From: Actinospineispora spinosispora DSM 44797
Lineage (GTDB): Bacteria > Actinomycetota > Actinomycetes > Mycobacteriales > Pseudonocardiaceae
DNA length: 64,000 bases
Reading direction: 5' to 3'
Assembly: GCF_000429025.1 (NCBI RefSeq)
Contig: NZ_AUBB01000033.1
Coordinates: 29,481 to 93,480 of the forward strand
Shown here: positions 25,088 through 33,282 of the stretch, one piece after another
Position numbering within the stretch: position 1 is the first letter of the stretch
How the letters are laid out: every line of letters begins with the position of its first letter
Notes under the pieces: model-generated
What the model saw: the letters and a program-made list of their open reading frames with translations, nothing else
Told to the model about the DNA's origin: nothing
The model's database searches: none
Translations under genes and position numbers: made by a program

Positions 25088-26645
25088 CGCGCCAGGTCCC
25101 GCGCAGCACCAGCGCGTAGGCCGCGACCGCTGCCCCGCAGCCGACCGCCAGCACGAGCACCGTGGCGAGCTGGCCGCCCGGGTAGGCGTGCTGCGCCCAC
25201 CAGGTCCCGGCGACCACCGGGATCATCACCAGCGCGGCGAATACCGTCCCGGCCAGCGCGCGACGGTCCACGAAACGTTCCGGCCGGATCACTCGCCGGA
25301 TCCGGCCGAGCACCAGCGCCGCCGCGCACAGCTCGCCGGCCAGGACGGCAGCGACCAGCCATACCAGCCGCGCACCACCGGCGGGGGCGAGCAGCGCGGT
25401 CAGCCCCACGACGGCCGTGACACCCAGCGTCACCCGGCTCGCGATCCGGGGTACCTGGTCCTCGAGCCGGGCGTAGAGCGCCTGGTTTCCCAGGTCGCTC
25501 AGCCCGGTGACCAGCTGCGACACCGCGACCAGCACGAGACAGCCCGCGAGCGACCCGACCAGCGCGGTGCCCCGCAGCTCACCGGCGGCCAGCAGTCCCG
25601 CTGTGGGCGCGGCCAGCACCGCCAGCAGCACCGCGAGCGGGAGTCCGGCGATCAGCGCGTAGGCCAGTCCGCGCCGCCAGATCGTGGCGAACGCCGAGGT
25701 GTCGGCGCGGGCGTCGGCGAGCTCGGGCAGCGACGCCATCGACACCGCGCGACTGCTCAGGTAGGACATCGAGAACTGCACCGAGTACGACATCTGTACG
25801 ACGAACACGCCGCCGGGAACCGAGCTGGCGATCGCGATCAGGACGTACATCGCCAACGACGGCAGCGCCGCCACCCCGACCGAACGACGCAGCCTCACGA
25901 TCACCTCGGCCGAGTGGGAGTCCCCGCGCCGACGCAGCGACGGCCAGGCGGGCAGCCCGACCCTGGCCGCGCCGAACAGCTGCAGCGCCGCGTGCAGCCC
26001 GACGGCGAGTGTGCTGCCCAGCCCGAGCACGATCACCAGGCCGACCGGTACGTCGGCGACGTCGAGGCCGTAGCCGTACCACCAGCCGGCCGCCGCGACG
26101 ACGCCGATCAGCACCACGTTCTCCACCGCTGGCGCGGCGGCGGACAACGCGAACCGACCCTGTGCGCGCTGCGCGGAGATCCCGAGGTGAACGAGGCAGT
26201 ACAGCACGATCTGCGGCGCGACCAGCACCAGCAGCAGGGTGGTCAGCCACCAGCCGTGTTGCTGCTGGGCGGGGTCGGGTATCCCCCGGCTCAGCGTCCA
26301 GGCGAGCGCGGGCGCGGCGACGACGAGGACCCCGGCCACCGCGGCCGCGACGAGGACCAGCCAGCGCCCGACCGTGGCGAGCAGCTGGCGGGCACCGTCC
26401 GGGCCGCCGCGTTCGAGGGCACCGATGAGTGCCGGGATCAGCACCATCGTCAGCACCGGGCCGGTGATCAGCGAGAACACGATGTTCGGTACGACGTTGG
26501 TGGCCTGGAAGCTGTTCGCGAAGTAGGTGGCGCCGAGCGCCGCGCCGACCACGACGACCCGCAGCAGGCCGGTCACCCGGCTGACCAGGGTCCACACGGC
26601 GACCGTGGCCGAGTTGCGCGCCGTCGTGCCGCTCGACCCCGCCAC
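25080..26645 (-). CDS. MurJ/MviN-family lipid flippase
   Basis: 521 residues with about 14 helices, from GTG 26645. The family start is clear: ATVAVWTLVSRVTGLLRVVV, then FANSFQATNVVPNIVFSLIT. Later TM7-like residues are SMASLPELADARADTSAFA. MurJ flips lipid II; this copy is shorter than the large actinobacterial MurJ proteins that carry extra domains, so it is probably a paralogue for another polyprenyl-linked substrate. It is the last gene of the SRPBCC-epimerase operon. Confidence 0.82.
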   Translation of the reverse strand: MAGSSGTTARNSATVAVWTLVSRVTGLLRVVVVGAALGATYFANSFQATNVVPNIVFSLITGPVLTMVLIPALIGALERGGPDGARQLLATVGRWLVLVAAAVAGVLVVAAPALAWTLSRGIPDPAQQQHGWWLTTLLLVLVAPQIVLYCLVHLGISAQRAQGRFALSAAAPAVENVVLIGVVAAAGWWYGYGLDVADVPVGLVIVLGLGSTLAVGLHAALQLFGAARVGLPAWPSLRRRGDSHSAEVIVRLRRSVGVAALPSLAMYVLIAIASSVPGGVFVVQMSYSVQFSMSYLSSRAVSMASLPELADARADTSAFATIWRRGLAYALIAGLPLAVLLAVLAAPTAGLLAAGELRGTALVGSLAGCLVLVAVSQLVTGLSDLGNQALYARLEDQVPRIASRVTLGVTAVVGLTALLAPAGGARLVWLVAAVLAGELCAAALVLGRIRRVIRPERFVDRRALAGTVFAALVMIPVVAGTWWAQHAYPGGQLATVLVLAVGCGAAVAAYALVLRGTWRAI

Positions 26646-26659
26646 CGCGCACCGTCTCC

Positions 26660-27607
26660 CTACCCGCCGCCTTGGATGTGGCTCATTGTGTCGCGCAGCG
26701 AATCGTCGAGCGGAGTGGGCTCGACCCCGAGCTCGGTGGTCGCGGCCCGGGAGTCGAGCACCCACGGGCGTTGCCGCTGGTGGGCGACCTCGCGCAGCTC
26801 ACGGGCCATCTTGGCGGTGTCACCGCCGATCGGGGCGAGCAGTCCGGCGAACCGGAACACCGGGTCCGGCATGACGGACAGCCGAGGGGCGGGCGCTCCG
26901 GCGAGCGCGGCCGCGCGCGTGGCGACGTCGCGGACCGAGATCGGCGGCTCGCTGGGAACGTGCCAGGCCCGGCCCCAGGTCCGCTCGTCGTCGGCGAGCG
27001 CGATCAGGGTGTGGGCGACGTCCTCGGTGTAGGTCCAGGAGTGCGGGGCGTCGAGGTCGGCGGGGATCATCGCGCGCCGGCCGCGCGCGACCGGCTTGAG
27101 CACCATCTCGGTGAGGATCGACAGCGCGCCCGCGCCGATGTAGTCCGAGGCGCGTGCCTCGACGACCCTCGCGCGGCCGGCCCGGTGGCTGGCCAGCGCG
27201 GCACGCCACATGTCGGCGCGCACCCGGCCTTTCGCGCCGGTCGCGGCGAGCGGCAGGTCCTCGGTGATCGGACCGTCGACCGGGCCGTAGGCGTAGAGGT
27301 TGCCGGCCGAGACCAGGACCGCGCCGGTGGCCTCGGCGGCCCGCAGCAGTGAGTCGGCCAGCGGCGGGAAGTCGGTGGTCCAGCGCCAGTAGGGCGGGGC
27401 GGCGCAGTGGTAGAGGGCGACGGCGCCGCGCGCCTGTTCGGTCAGCGCGGCGCTGTCGGTCGCGTCGACCCGGATGCGGTCGATCCCCGGGTCGACGGGT
27501 CCACCGCCGCCGCGGGTCAGCACGCGCACCTGGTCGCCGCGCCGCGCCAACAGCCTCGCGGTGGCCGAGCCGACCGCGCCGGCTCCGACGATGACGTGCA
27601 GGGACAT
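26660..27607 (-). CDS. NAD-dependent epimerase/dehydratase-like protein
   Basis: 315 residues from ATG 27607. The NAD(P) motif is VIVGAGAVGSATARLLARRG at the N-terminus; ALYHCAAPPYWRW and LVSAGNLYAYGP are typical of extended SDRs, although the canonical YxxxK is replaced by a G-A-K-G-R region, so catalysis may differ from sugar epimerases. Fourteen bases separate it from the flippase gene and 11 from the SRPBCC gene, so the three form an operon. Confidence 0.75.
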   Translation of the reverse strand: MSLHVIVGAGAVGSATARLLARRGDQVRVLTRGGGGPVDPGIDRIRVDATDSAALTEQARGAVALYHCAAPPYWRWTTDFPPLADSLLRAAEATGAVLVSAGNLYAYGPVDGPITEDLPLAATGAKGRVRADMWRAALASHRAGRARVVEARASDYIGAGALSILTEMVLKPVARGRRAMIPADLDAPHSWTYTEDVAHTLIALADDERTWGRAWHVPSEPPISVRDVATRAAALAGAPAPRLSVMPDPVFRFAGLLAPIGGDTAKMARELREVAHQRQRPWVLDSRAATTELGVEPTPLDDSLRDTMSHIQGGG

Positions 27608-27618
27608 GGTTCTCCTGT

Positions 27619-28041
27619 TCAGGCGCCGAATCGGCGGTGCAGCATGGCGATCGCGCCGGTGTAGACGCCGCGCACGGCGGCGTCGGCGACGTCGTCGTCC
27701 ACCCCAGCGGGTTCGAACGTGCCGGTCCACTCCAATTCGCAGCGATCCCGGCCCGCGGGAGTCAGCTCGATCGTGGAGCGGTAGCCGGTGACCGGGAACG
27801 GGCCGGTGACCAGCATCGAGTAGGTGGTACGCCATGCGGCGTCGTCCTGGTCCTCGAGCCGCTCGACCAGGACGTCCGTGCCGAGGGTGACGGTGCGCAG
27901 CGCGCCGACGCCCTCGCCCTCCACCTCGACCCGTCCGCCGGTGCCCTCGATCATCGCCTCGATCAGCCCGCGAAAGTCCCCGACGACGTCCCACACGGCG
28001 GTGGCCGCCGCCCCCATCTCAGCCCGCTCCCGAACCAGCAT
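27619..28041 (-). CDS. SRPBCC (polyketide cyclase/START-like) protein
   Basis: 140 residues. The N-terminal strand-helix MGAAATAVWDVVGDFRGLIE and the C-terminal long helix VADAAVRGVYTGAIAMLHRR are typical of SRPBCC helix-grip proteins that bind hydrophobic ligands. Function unknown. First gene of the leftward operon. Its ATG lies at the edge of the palindrome 28041-28056, so the operator sits right at the translation start. Confidence 0.75.
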   Translation of the reverse strand: MLVRERAEMGAAATAVWDVVGDFRGLIEAMIEGTGGRVEVEGEGVGALRTVTLGTDVLVERLEDQDDAAWRTTYSMLVTGPFPVTGYRSTIELTPAGRDRCELEWTGTFEPAGVDDDVADAAVRGVYTGAIAMLHRRFGA

Positions 28042-28056
28042 GTACCAAATGGTACA
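28041..28056. promoter_or_regulatory. Palindrome TGTACCA-AA-TGGTACA
   Basis: Perfect 7-bp arms with an AA centre touch the SRPBCC start codon. The neighbouring MarR gene, or an unlinked regulator, could bind it. Binding here would block transcription of the SRPBCC-epimerase-flippase operon. Confidence 0.55.
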
Positions 28057-28196
28057 CAGTTTCCTTGGGCAACTTCGCAGAGCGTCGTGTCGCCGCGAGC
28101 CGATCGACTCGATGCACGCTGCTACGTTGCATCATGACCGAGAAGGCGGACTCCTCCGAGACTCGTGGTCAGCAGCTGGTCAGCGTTCTCGGGCCA

Positions 28197-28264
28197 CTTC
28201 GCAGAGCCTCGTGCCGTGTCGCAGACACTGCAGCGTCTGCGACACGACCTCAAGGTCTGCGAAG
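28197..28264. repeat. Stem-loop of the TCGCAGA/TCTGCGA family
   Basis: Outer arms CTTCGCAGA and GGTCTGCGAAG and inner arms GTGTCGCAGAC and GTCTGCGACAC pair around a short loop. A single unpaired arm, ACTTCGCAGAGCGTCG, occurs at about 28072. It lies between the SRPBCC and MarR genes. Confidence 0.7.
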
Positions 28265-28287
28265 CGGCGCGGATGTGATCGCTGCGG

Positions 28288-28722
28288 CTAGTCCGTCAGG
28301 GACTCGTGCAGGCGGGTCAGGAGGGTCTGCAGGTGCGGGGCTTCGTCGCCCAGCGCCGCGTGGAAGCGCTGCTGGACCTGCGCTGTCGCCGCGTCCCACT
28401 CGGCGAACGCGCGCTGCCCCCGAGGTGAGGCCGCCACCAGCACACGGCGCCGGTCGTGCGCGTCGGGGCGGCGCAGCACCAGGTTCGCCGAGACCATCCG
28501 GTCGACGACCTTGCTGAGCTTCGGGGCGAGCAGCATGGCGTGCTCAGCGATCACGTTCATCGGGCACGCGCCCCGCTCGACGAGCAGCCCGAGGATCCGC
28601 CACTGGTCGATGTCCGAGCCATGCACCTTGAGTGCATCCTCGATGCGCTGGGTGACGGTGTGCGAGACCAGCGAGAGCAGCCGGAGCGACTGGTCACCCG
28701 TGAGAGTCGCCCGTTCCGCCAT
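28288..28722 (-). CDS. MarR family transcriptional regulator
   Basis: 144 residues. The MarR fold is clear: IDQWRILGLLVERGACPMNV, recognition helix region LLAPKLSKVVDRMVSANLVL, and wing RRPDAHDRRRVLVAASPRG, including the family D-x-R-D/H-x-R-x motif. Ligand unknown. It stands between the SRPBCC operon and the divergent formamide module, and could regulate either. Confidence 0.87.
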   Translation of the reverse strand: MAERATLTGDQSLRLLSLVSHTVTQRIEDALKVHGSDIDQWRILGLLVERGACPMNVIAEHAMLLAPKLSKVVDRMVSANLVLRRPDAHDRRRVLVAASPRGQRAFAEWDAATAQVQQRFHAALGDEAPHLQTLLTRLHESLTD

Positions 28723-28786
28723 GGCGTGAGTTTAGCCGCCGTTCGACGTAACCCGGACGACTCAACCGGGGGCTACCGTCTGGGGC

Positions 28787-29872
28787 ATGCCTCCTCGTGA
28801 CCTGACGGTGCCGCCGTCGCGCGAGGCCGACGTGCTCAACATCGCGCTGGTCATCCCGCTGCAGGGACCGGCGGGGATCTTCGGGCCGTCGTGCGAGAGC
28901 TGCGCGGCGCTCGCCGAGGAGGAGGTCAACGCCGAGGGCGGGGTGCTCGGGAGACGGTTGAACCTGGTTCCGGTCGACGGTGGCGCACCGCCGGAGGTGA
29001 TCGCCACGCAGGTCGACGCGCTGATCCGCGCCGGAGCGGTCGAGGCGGTCACCGGCTGGCACATCTCCGCGGTGCGCGAGGCCGTCGCGCCGCGCATCGG
29101 CGGGCGCATCCCGTACGCCTACACCGCGCTGTACGAGGGCGGCGAGCGCAGGCCCGGGGTCTTCCTGACCGGCGAGACCCCCGAGCACCAGCTCGGACCG
29201 ACGCTCGACTGGTTCGCCTCCAGCGTCGGGGTGCGGCGCTGGACGATCGTCGGCGACGACTACGTCTGGCCCCGGCGTTCGGCGCGCGAGGCGTCCCGTT
29301 ACCTGCGGCGGATCGGCGGGACGGTGTGCGACGAGATGTACGTCCCGCTCGGCACGCTCGACTTCTCCTCGGTGCTGCGCCGGGTCGAGGCCAGCGGGTG
29401 CGACGCGGTGCTGATGCTGCTGATCGGCGACGACGCGGTGGCGTTCAACCGGGCGTTCGCGGCGAGCGGGCTGGACCGGGACGTGCTGCGGTTCAGCTCG
29501 CTGATCGACGAGAACGTCCTGCTGGCCTCCGGCGCGGAGAACACCCGGGGCCTGATGACCTCGGCCGGCTACTTCTCCGACCTTCCGACGACGTCCGGAC
29601 TGGACTTCGCGGCCACGTACTTCCGGCGCTTCGGTCAGGACGCCCCGGTGCTCAACAGTCTCGGCGAGTCCTGCTACGAGGGCGTCCGGCTGCTCACCGA
29701 GCTGATGCGCCACGCGGGCTCCACCCAGGTCGAGCCGCTGACAGCCGTCGCGGAGGGGCTGGCCTACGACAGCCCGCGCGGGACGGTCGAGGTGCACGAC
29801 CGACACCTGCAGCAGCGGGTCTTCCTCGCCGCCGCCGACGGCATCACCTGGGACGTCATCCAGCAGCTGTGA
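28787..29872 (+). CDS. AmiC/FmdD-like amide-binding protein, no signal peptide
   Basis: 361 residues with a type I periplasmic-binding fold: LNIALVIPLQGPAGIFGPSC, LAEEEVNAEGGVLGRRLNLV and the central VTGWHISAVREAVAPRIGG. This is the AmiC/FmdD/urea-binding family. The N-terminus (MPPRDLTVPPSREADVLN) has no hydrophobic signal, so the protein should be cytoplasmic, like AmiC of Pseudomonas, which senses amides and controls an antiterminator. No AmiR partner or ABC permease is nearby. FmdB and formamidase genes follow. Confidence 0.82.
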   Translation: MPPRDLTVPPSREADVLNIALVIPLQGPAGIFGPSCESCAALAEEEVNAEGGVLGRRLNLVPVDGGAPPEVIATQVDALIRAGAVEAVTGWHISAVREAVAPRIGGRIPYAYTALYEGGERRPGVFLTGETPEHQLGPTLDWFASSVGVRRWTIVGDDYVWPRRSAREASRYLRRIGGTVCDEMYVPLGTLDFSSVLRRVEASGCDAVLMLLIGDDAVAFNRAFAASGLDRDVLRFSSLIDENVLLASGAENTRGLMTSAGYFSDLPTTSGLDFAATYFRRFGQDAPVLNSLGESCYEGVRLLTELMRHAGSTQVEPLTAVAEGLAYDSPRGTVEVHDRHLQQRVFLAAADGITWDVIQQL

Positions 29873-29963
29873 GCCGTTGACATCCCCCGACCCCGCGAGT
29901 AGTTTCCGAAAAAACTATTTCCAGTGGTGACAATCGGCTTCTTCTCGCAGGTCAGAGGTGTCC

Positions 29964-30245
29964 ATGGCGACCTACACGTATCGATGCACCCCGGACGGCC
30001 CGGTCGACGCCGTGTTCCCGATCGGCACCGCACCGCCCACGATCAGCTGCCCACACTGCGGTGAGACGTCCACCCGGCTGTTCAGCGCGCCCATGCTCGG
30101 ACTCGCCGACCGGGGCCGGATGGCCGTGATCGATCGGGCCGAGTCGTCGCGGACCGATCCCGCCGTCGTGTCCGCTCCCCCGCCGAAACCGAGCCGCCCC
30201 GCCCCACGCCTCGACCCCCGCACCCGCCTGCTGCCACGGCCCTGA
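29964..30245 (+). CDS. fmdB: FmdB-family zinc-ribbon protein
   Basis: 93 residues from ATG 29964 (GTG 29958 also in frame). It starts MATYTYRCTPDGPVD and has a CPHCG knuckle followed by TSTRLFSAPML, the FmdB pattern. The first CxxC of the family is reduced to a single Cys, so zinc binding may be incomplete. A Pro/Arg-rich tail follows. FmdB proteins accompany amidase genes and are presumed regulatory. Nine bases separate it from the formamidase gene. Confidence 0.8.
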   Translation: MATYTYRCTPDGPVDAVFPIGTAPPTISCPHCGETSTRLFSAPMLGLADRGRMAVIDRAESSRTDPAVVSAPPPKPSRPAPRLDPRTRLLPRP

Positions 30246-30254
30246 GGAGATCCC

Positions 30255-31508
30255 ATGCCCGAGGTTGTCTTCCCACTGGACTCGACGAAGAGCTTCACCG
30301 AGCAGAGCATCGTCGGGCACAACCGTTGGCACCCCGACATCCCGGCGGCGGTGCAGGTCGACCCGGGTGATGTGTTCCGGGTGCACTGCCGCGAATGGTT
30401 CGACGGCGCCATCCGCAACGACGACTCGGCCGACGACATCCTGAACGCTCCGCTGGCGAGCGTGCACGTGCTGTCCGGGCCGATCTCGGTGCGCGGCGCA
30501 CAGCCCGGTGACCTGCTGATCGTCGACATCCTGGACGTCGGTCCGATCCCGCAGGAGGACTCCGGGCCGCTCGCCGGCCAGGGCTGGGGCTATACCGGGG
30601 TGTTCGCCACGAACAACGGCGGCGGGTTCCTGACCGAGCAGTTCCCCGACGCGTACAAGGTGATCTGGGACTTCCGGGGCGGGGTGGCCACCTCGCGGCA
30701 CGTGCCGAACGTGTCGTTCACCGGCATCGTGCACCCGGGCCTGATGGGTACCGCGCCGTCCGCGTCGCTGCTGTCGACCTGGAACGCCCGCGAGCAGCGG
30801 CTGATCGACACCGACCCGAACCGGGTGCCGCCGCTCGCACTGCCGCCGCTACCCGACTCGGCGGTCCTGGGCAGTCTCGACGGCGCCGAGTTCGACCGGG
30901 TCGCCGCCGAGGCCGCGCGGACCGCGCCGCCCAGGGAGAACGGCGGCAACCAGGACATCAAGAACCTCACCAAGGGATCGCGCATCTTCTACCCGGTGTT
31001 CGTCGACGGCGCGAAGCTCTCGGTCGGTGACCTGCACTTCTCCCAGGGCGACGGGGAGATCACGTTCTGCGGCGCGATCGAGATGGGCGGGTTCATCGAC
31101 CTGCACGTCGACCTGATCAAGGGCGGCATGCAGACCTACGGGGTGTCCGAGAACGCGATCTTCATGCCGGGGCGCACCGATCCCCAGTACAGCGAGTGGC
31201 TCGCGTTCTCCGGGACGTCGGTCACGCTGGACGGCGAGCAGCGCTACCTCGACTCGCACCTGTCCTACCAGCGCGCCTGCCTGCACGCGATCGACTACCT
31301 GACGAAGTTCGGCTACAGCGACATCCAGGCGTACATGATCCTGGGCGCCGCCCCCATCGAGGGCCGGCTGTCCGGCGTGGTCGACATCCCGAACTCCTGC
31401 TCGACGGTCTACCTGCCGACGGAGATCTTCGACTTCCCGATCCGCCCCACGAAGGACGGCCCCCACCAGATCAACCCAGGCCAAGGCGTCCCCCGAGCAA
31501 CCGCCTAA
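30255..31508 (+). CDS. fmdA: Formamidase (FmdA/AmdA acetamidase family)
   Basis: 417 residues, the family's usual length. Recognisable blocks: SVHVLSGPISVRGAQPGDLL, GPIPQEDSGPLAGQGWGYTG, HPGLMGTAPS, LTKGSRIFYPVFVDGAKLSV, GDLHFSQGDGEITFCGAIE and the C-terminal IPNSCSTVYLPTEIFDF. It hydrolyses formamide or short amides to ammonia and the acid in the cytoplasm. It ends the AmiC-like/FmdB/FmdA set, whose gene content parallels fmdD, fmdB and fmdA of Methylophilus, but without transport genes. Confidence 0.93.
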   Translation: MPEVVFPLDSTKSFTEQSIVGHNRWHPDIPAAVQVDPGDVFRVHCREWFDGAIRNDDSADDILNAPLASVHVLSGPISVRGAQPGDLLIVDILDVGPIPQEDSGPLAGQGWGYTGVFATNNGGGFLTEQFPDAYKVIWDFRGGVATSRHVPNVSFTGIVHPGLMGTAPSASLLSTWNAREQRLIDTDPNRVPPLALPPLPDSAVLGSLDGAEFDRVAAEAARTAPPRENGGNQDIKNLTKGSRIFYPVFVDGAKLSVGDLHFSQGDGEITFCGAIEMGGFIDLHVDLIKGGMQTYGVSENAIFMPGRTDPQYSEWLAFSGTSVTLDGEQRYLDSHLSYQRACLHAIDYLTKFGYSDIQAYMILGAAPIEGRLSGVVDIPNSCSTVYLPTEIFDFPIRPTKDGPHQINPGQGVPRATA

Positions 31509-31522
31509 CCGCCGCCCCGCCT

Positions 31523-31575
31523 GGCACGAATGTGGCAATAGGGACGTTCAACGTCCCTAAAGCCACATTCGTGTC
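31523..31575. repeat. 53-bp palindrome, copy 1 (degenerate)
   Basis: 26-bp arms with a single central C; three mismatches. It lies between the convergent formamidase and MDMPI genes, where it can stop transcription in both directions. Related copies are at 47971 and 50185. Confidence 0.85.
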
Positions 31576-31619
31576 ATCGGCGATCGTGCGGCGGCGGTCG
31601 TGCGGCGGCGGCTGGGCGG

Positions 31620-32315
31620 CTATTCGGTGACGTCTGTGGTGGCGGGGCCGAACAGGTACAGGTGGTCGAGGAGCGGAGCGGGGTCGCCCGACCAGTCCAT
31701 GGCGGCGAGCTGAGCGCGGCTGCGACGGCCGGTGCGCCAGCGAAGGGCTTCGAACCGCGTGGTGGTCAGCCCGATCACGGCGCCCTCGGCGGGGCCGCTG
31801 CGGTACTGGACGCCGTCCACCGTGATCCGCAGCGGCACAGGCGTCCGCAGCATGGTGAGCACCTGGTCGGCGGAGTACGACAACGCGACGCAGTCCCGCG
31901 CCCCGGGCCGCCCGAGCGCGCCTCGGATGTCCTGTTCATGGCTGACGATGTCGCCGATCGGAGGGTTCAGCCCGGCGGTCGCGGCCTGATGATCGAGCCG
32001 CGCGGCCGCCTCGGTCCAGGCGGCCATGACCTCGGCCATGCCGCGCCCGGCGAACCGCGCGACCTGCGCCGCGGTCTCGTCGTCGTCGGGCGGACCGGTC
32101 AGCCGTCCGGCCGTCCAGTCCTCGGCAACGGCCGCCAGATGGGCCACCACCTCGCGGATCGACCAGGCGGGGCACGCCGGAACCACCGTGCCCAGTCCCG
32201 ACTCGTCGAGCTCCGACACCAGGCCGGCGATGCGGTTCTTCGTCTCCTGGTAGAGCCGGACCAGCTCGGTCGCCTCGGACACGTCGACTTCCTCGGACAG
32301 CGCGGCGGATGACAT
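31620..32315 (-). CDS. Maleylpyruvate isomerase-like (DinB/MDMPI) protein
   Basis: 231 residues. The mycothiol-dependent MDMPI N-terminal domain is visible: LYQETKNRIAGLVSELDESG, then VPACPAWSIREVVAHLAAVA with the metal-binding His, and a second His in IVSHEQDIRGALGRPGARD. The C-terminal half (DGVQYRSG... DHLYLFG) is the usual companion domain. Reaction unknown, probably mycothiol-linked isomerisation or detoxification. Two operator dyads lie upstream. Confidence 0.8.
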   Translation of the reverse strand: MSSAALSEEVDVSEATELVRLYQETKNRIAGLVSELDESGLGTVVPACPAWSIREVVAHLAAVAEDWTAGRLTGPPDDDETAAQVARFAGRGMAEVMAAWTEAAARLDHQAATAGLNPPIGDIVSHEQDIRGALGRPGARDCVALSYSADQVLTMLRTPVPLRITVDGVQYRSGPAEGAVIGLTTTRFEALRWRTGRRSRAQLAAMDWSGDPAPLLDHLYLFGPATTDVTE

Positions 32316-32333
32316 CGATCTCCTCCAAAATTA

Positions 32334-32375
32334 CGCAACCACTGAGTTGCGACTTTATGGCAACCAATCAGTTGC
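32334..32375. promoter_or_regulatory. Tandem GCAAC-N6-GTTGC dyads
   Basis: CGCAACcactgaGTTGCG at 32334-32351 and GCAACcaatcaGTTGC at 32360-32375 lie just before the MDMPI gene, their centres about 25 bp apart. Two in-phase sites suggest cooperative binding by a dimeric regulator. Confidence 0.6.
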
Positions 32376-32392
32376 GTCAACCTCCGGCGCGA

Positions 32393-32460
32393 CTTCGCAG
32401 CGCCTCGCGTTGCGTCGCAGAAGCTCCAGCGTCTGCGACGCAACGCGAGGCTCTGCGAGG
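32393..32460. repeat. Stem-loop of the TCGCAGA/TCTGCGA family
   Basis: A perfect 19-bp inner stem (32403-32421 with 32432-32450) extended by CTTCGCAG and CTCTGCGAGG. Same family as the copy at 28197. It lies upstream of the MDMPI operators and downstream of the GntR gene. Confidence 0.75.
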
Positions 32461-32495
32461 CGATATCGGTGTGACTTGTGAGATACGCGGGGTGG

Positions 32496-33176
32496 TCAGG
32501 CGGCGCGGAAGGCCGTGCCGGACAGCTCCTGGAGGATGTCGAGGAACTGGTGACAGGTCTCCCGGGCTCCCGCGGCGCTACGCATGCGGAAGGCCTCTAC
32601 CTCTTCCCTGCTTACCTCGGTGAACAGGTTCAGGTCGGCGGTCCGCGCACGGTGCAGCTCGGCGAACCCGATGCGGGCCGCACGGTCGCAGACCGTGGTC
32701 ACCTCTTTGAGCACCGCCAGCTCGACGGACGTCAGCACGGACGTGAGAACCCCGAAGAACTTGGCACTGTGCTCTTCGTAGATTCCGTCATGACGCCAGT
32801 CCATGGCGGGGACGCTGTCGACGTGCTCGGCCAGCTCGGCGACCGGGCCATCGGTGACGACCTTGCAGGCCGCGACCACCATGTCGACCTCGATCAGCCG
32901 TCGCAACCGGAAGGCGTGCTCCAGCCTGCTGACATCGAGCGGAGCGACCGTGGCATGTGTGGCGTCCTCGACGTGCAGCAGACCCTGTGCCTCGAGGTCT
33001 CGCAGTACCCCGCGTAGCAATGACCGGCGGGTCCCCAGCTTCTCCGCGGCCTCGCGCAGGTCCAGCTCGGTGCCGGGCAGTAGGCGTCCCGCACGGATAG
33101 CGCGTCCGAGGTCGGCAACATAGCCCTTGGTCGCGTGCAGCGAATCCAAGGACGAGACCACCGAGATGATTGCCAT
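32496..33176 (-). CDS. GntR-family (FCD-like) transcriptional regulator
   Basis: 226 residues. The wHTH reads IRAGRLLPGTELDLREAAEK then GTRRSLLRGVLRDLEAQGLL, the GntR pattern. The C-terminal domain has a FCD-like series (LEHAFRLRRLIEVDMVVAAC, HSAKFFGVLTSVL), though the metal-binding residues are not all obvious. Ligand and target unknown. No operon partner. Confidence 0.72.
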   Translation of the reverse strand: MAIISVVSSLDSLHATKGYVADLGRAIRAGRLLPGTELDLREAAEKLGTRRSLLRGVLRDLEAQGLLHVEDATHATVAPLDVSRLEHAFRLRRLIEVDMVVAACKVVTDGPVAELAEHVDSVPAMDWRHDGIYEEHSAKFFGVLTSVLTSVELAVLKEVTTVCDRAARIGFAELHRARTADLNLFTEVSREEVEAFRMRSAAGARETCHQFLDILQELSGTAFRAA

Positions 33177-33282
33177 TGCACAAAACTTTACATTCGGCTA
33201 CAACTCCGTTGCCAACACGAAAGCGCGGTTCTGGGGCCTGGAATTGTCGCCCGTGTCGTCGAGCCTGGGGCCGCCGCGGCAC

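Noticed and set aside
28135..28287. Small + strand gene starting MTEKADSSETRGQQLV
   Set aside because: After about 20 codons the frame enters the 28197 stem-loop and then runs antisense into the MarR gene. At most it is the relic of a gene start interrupted by the repeat.
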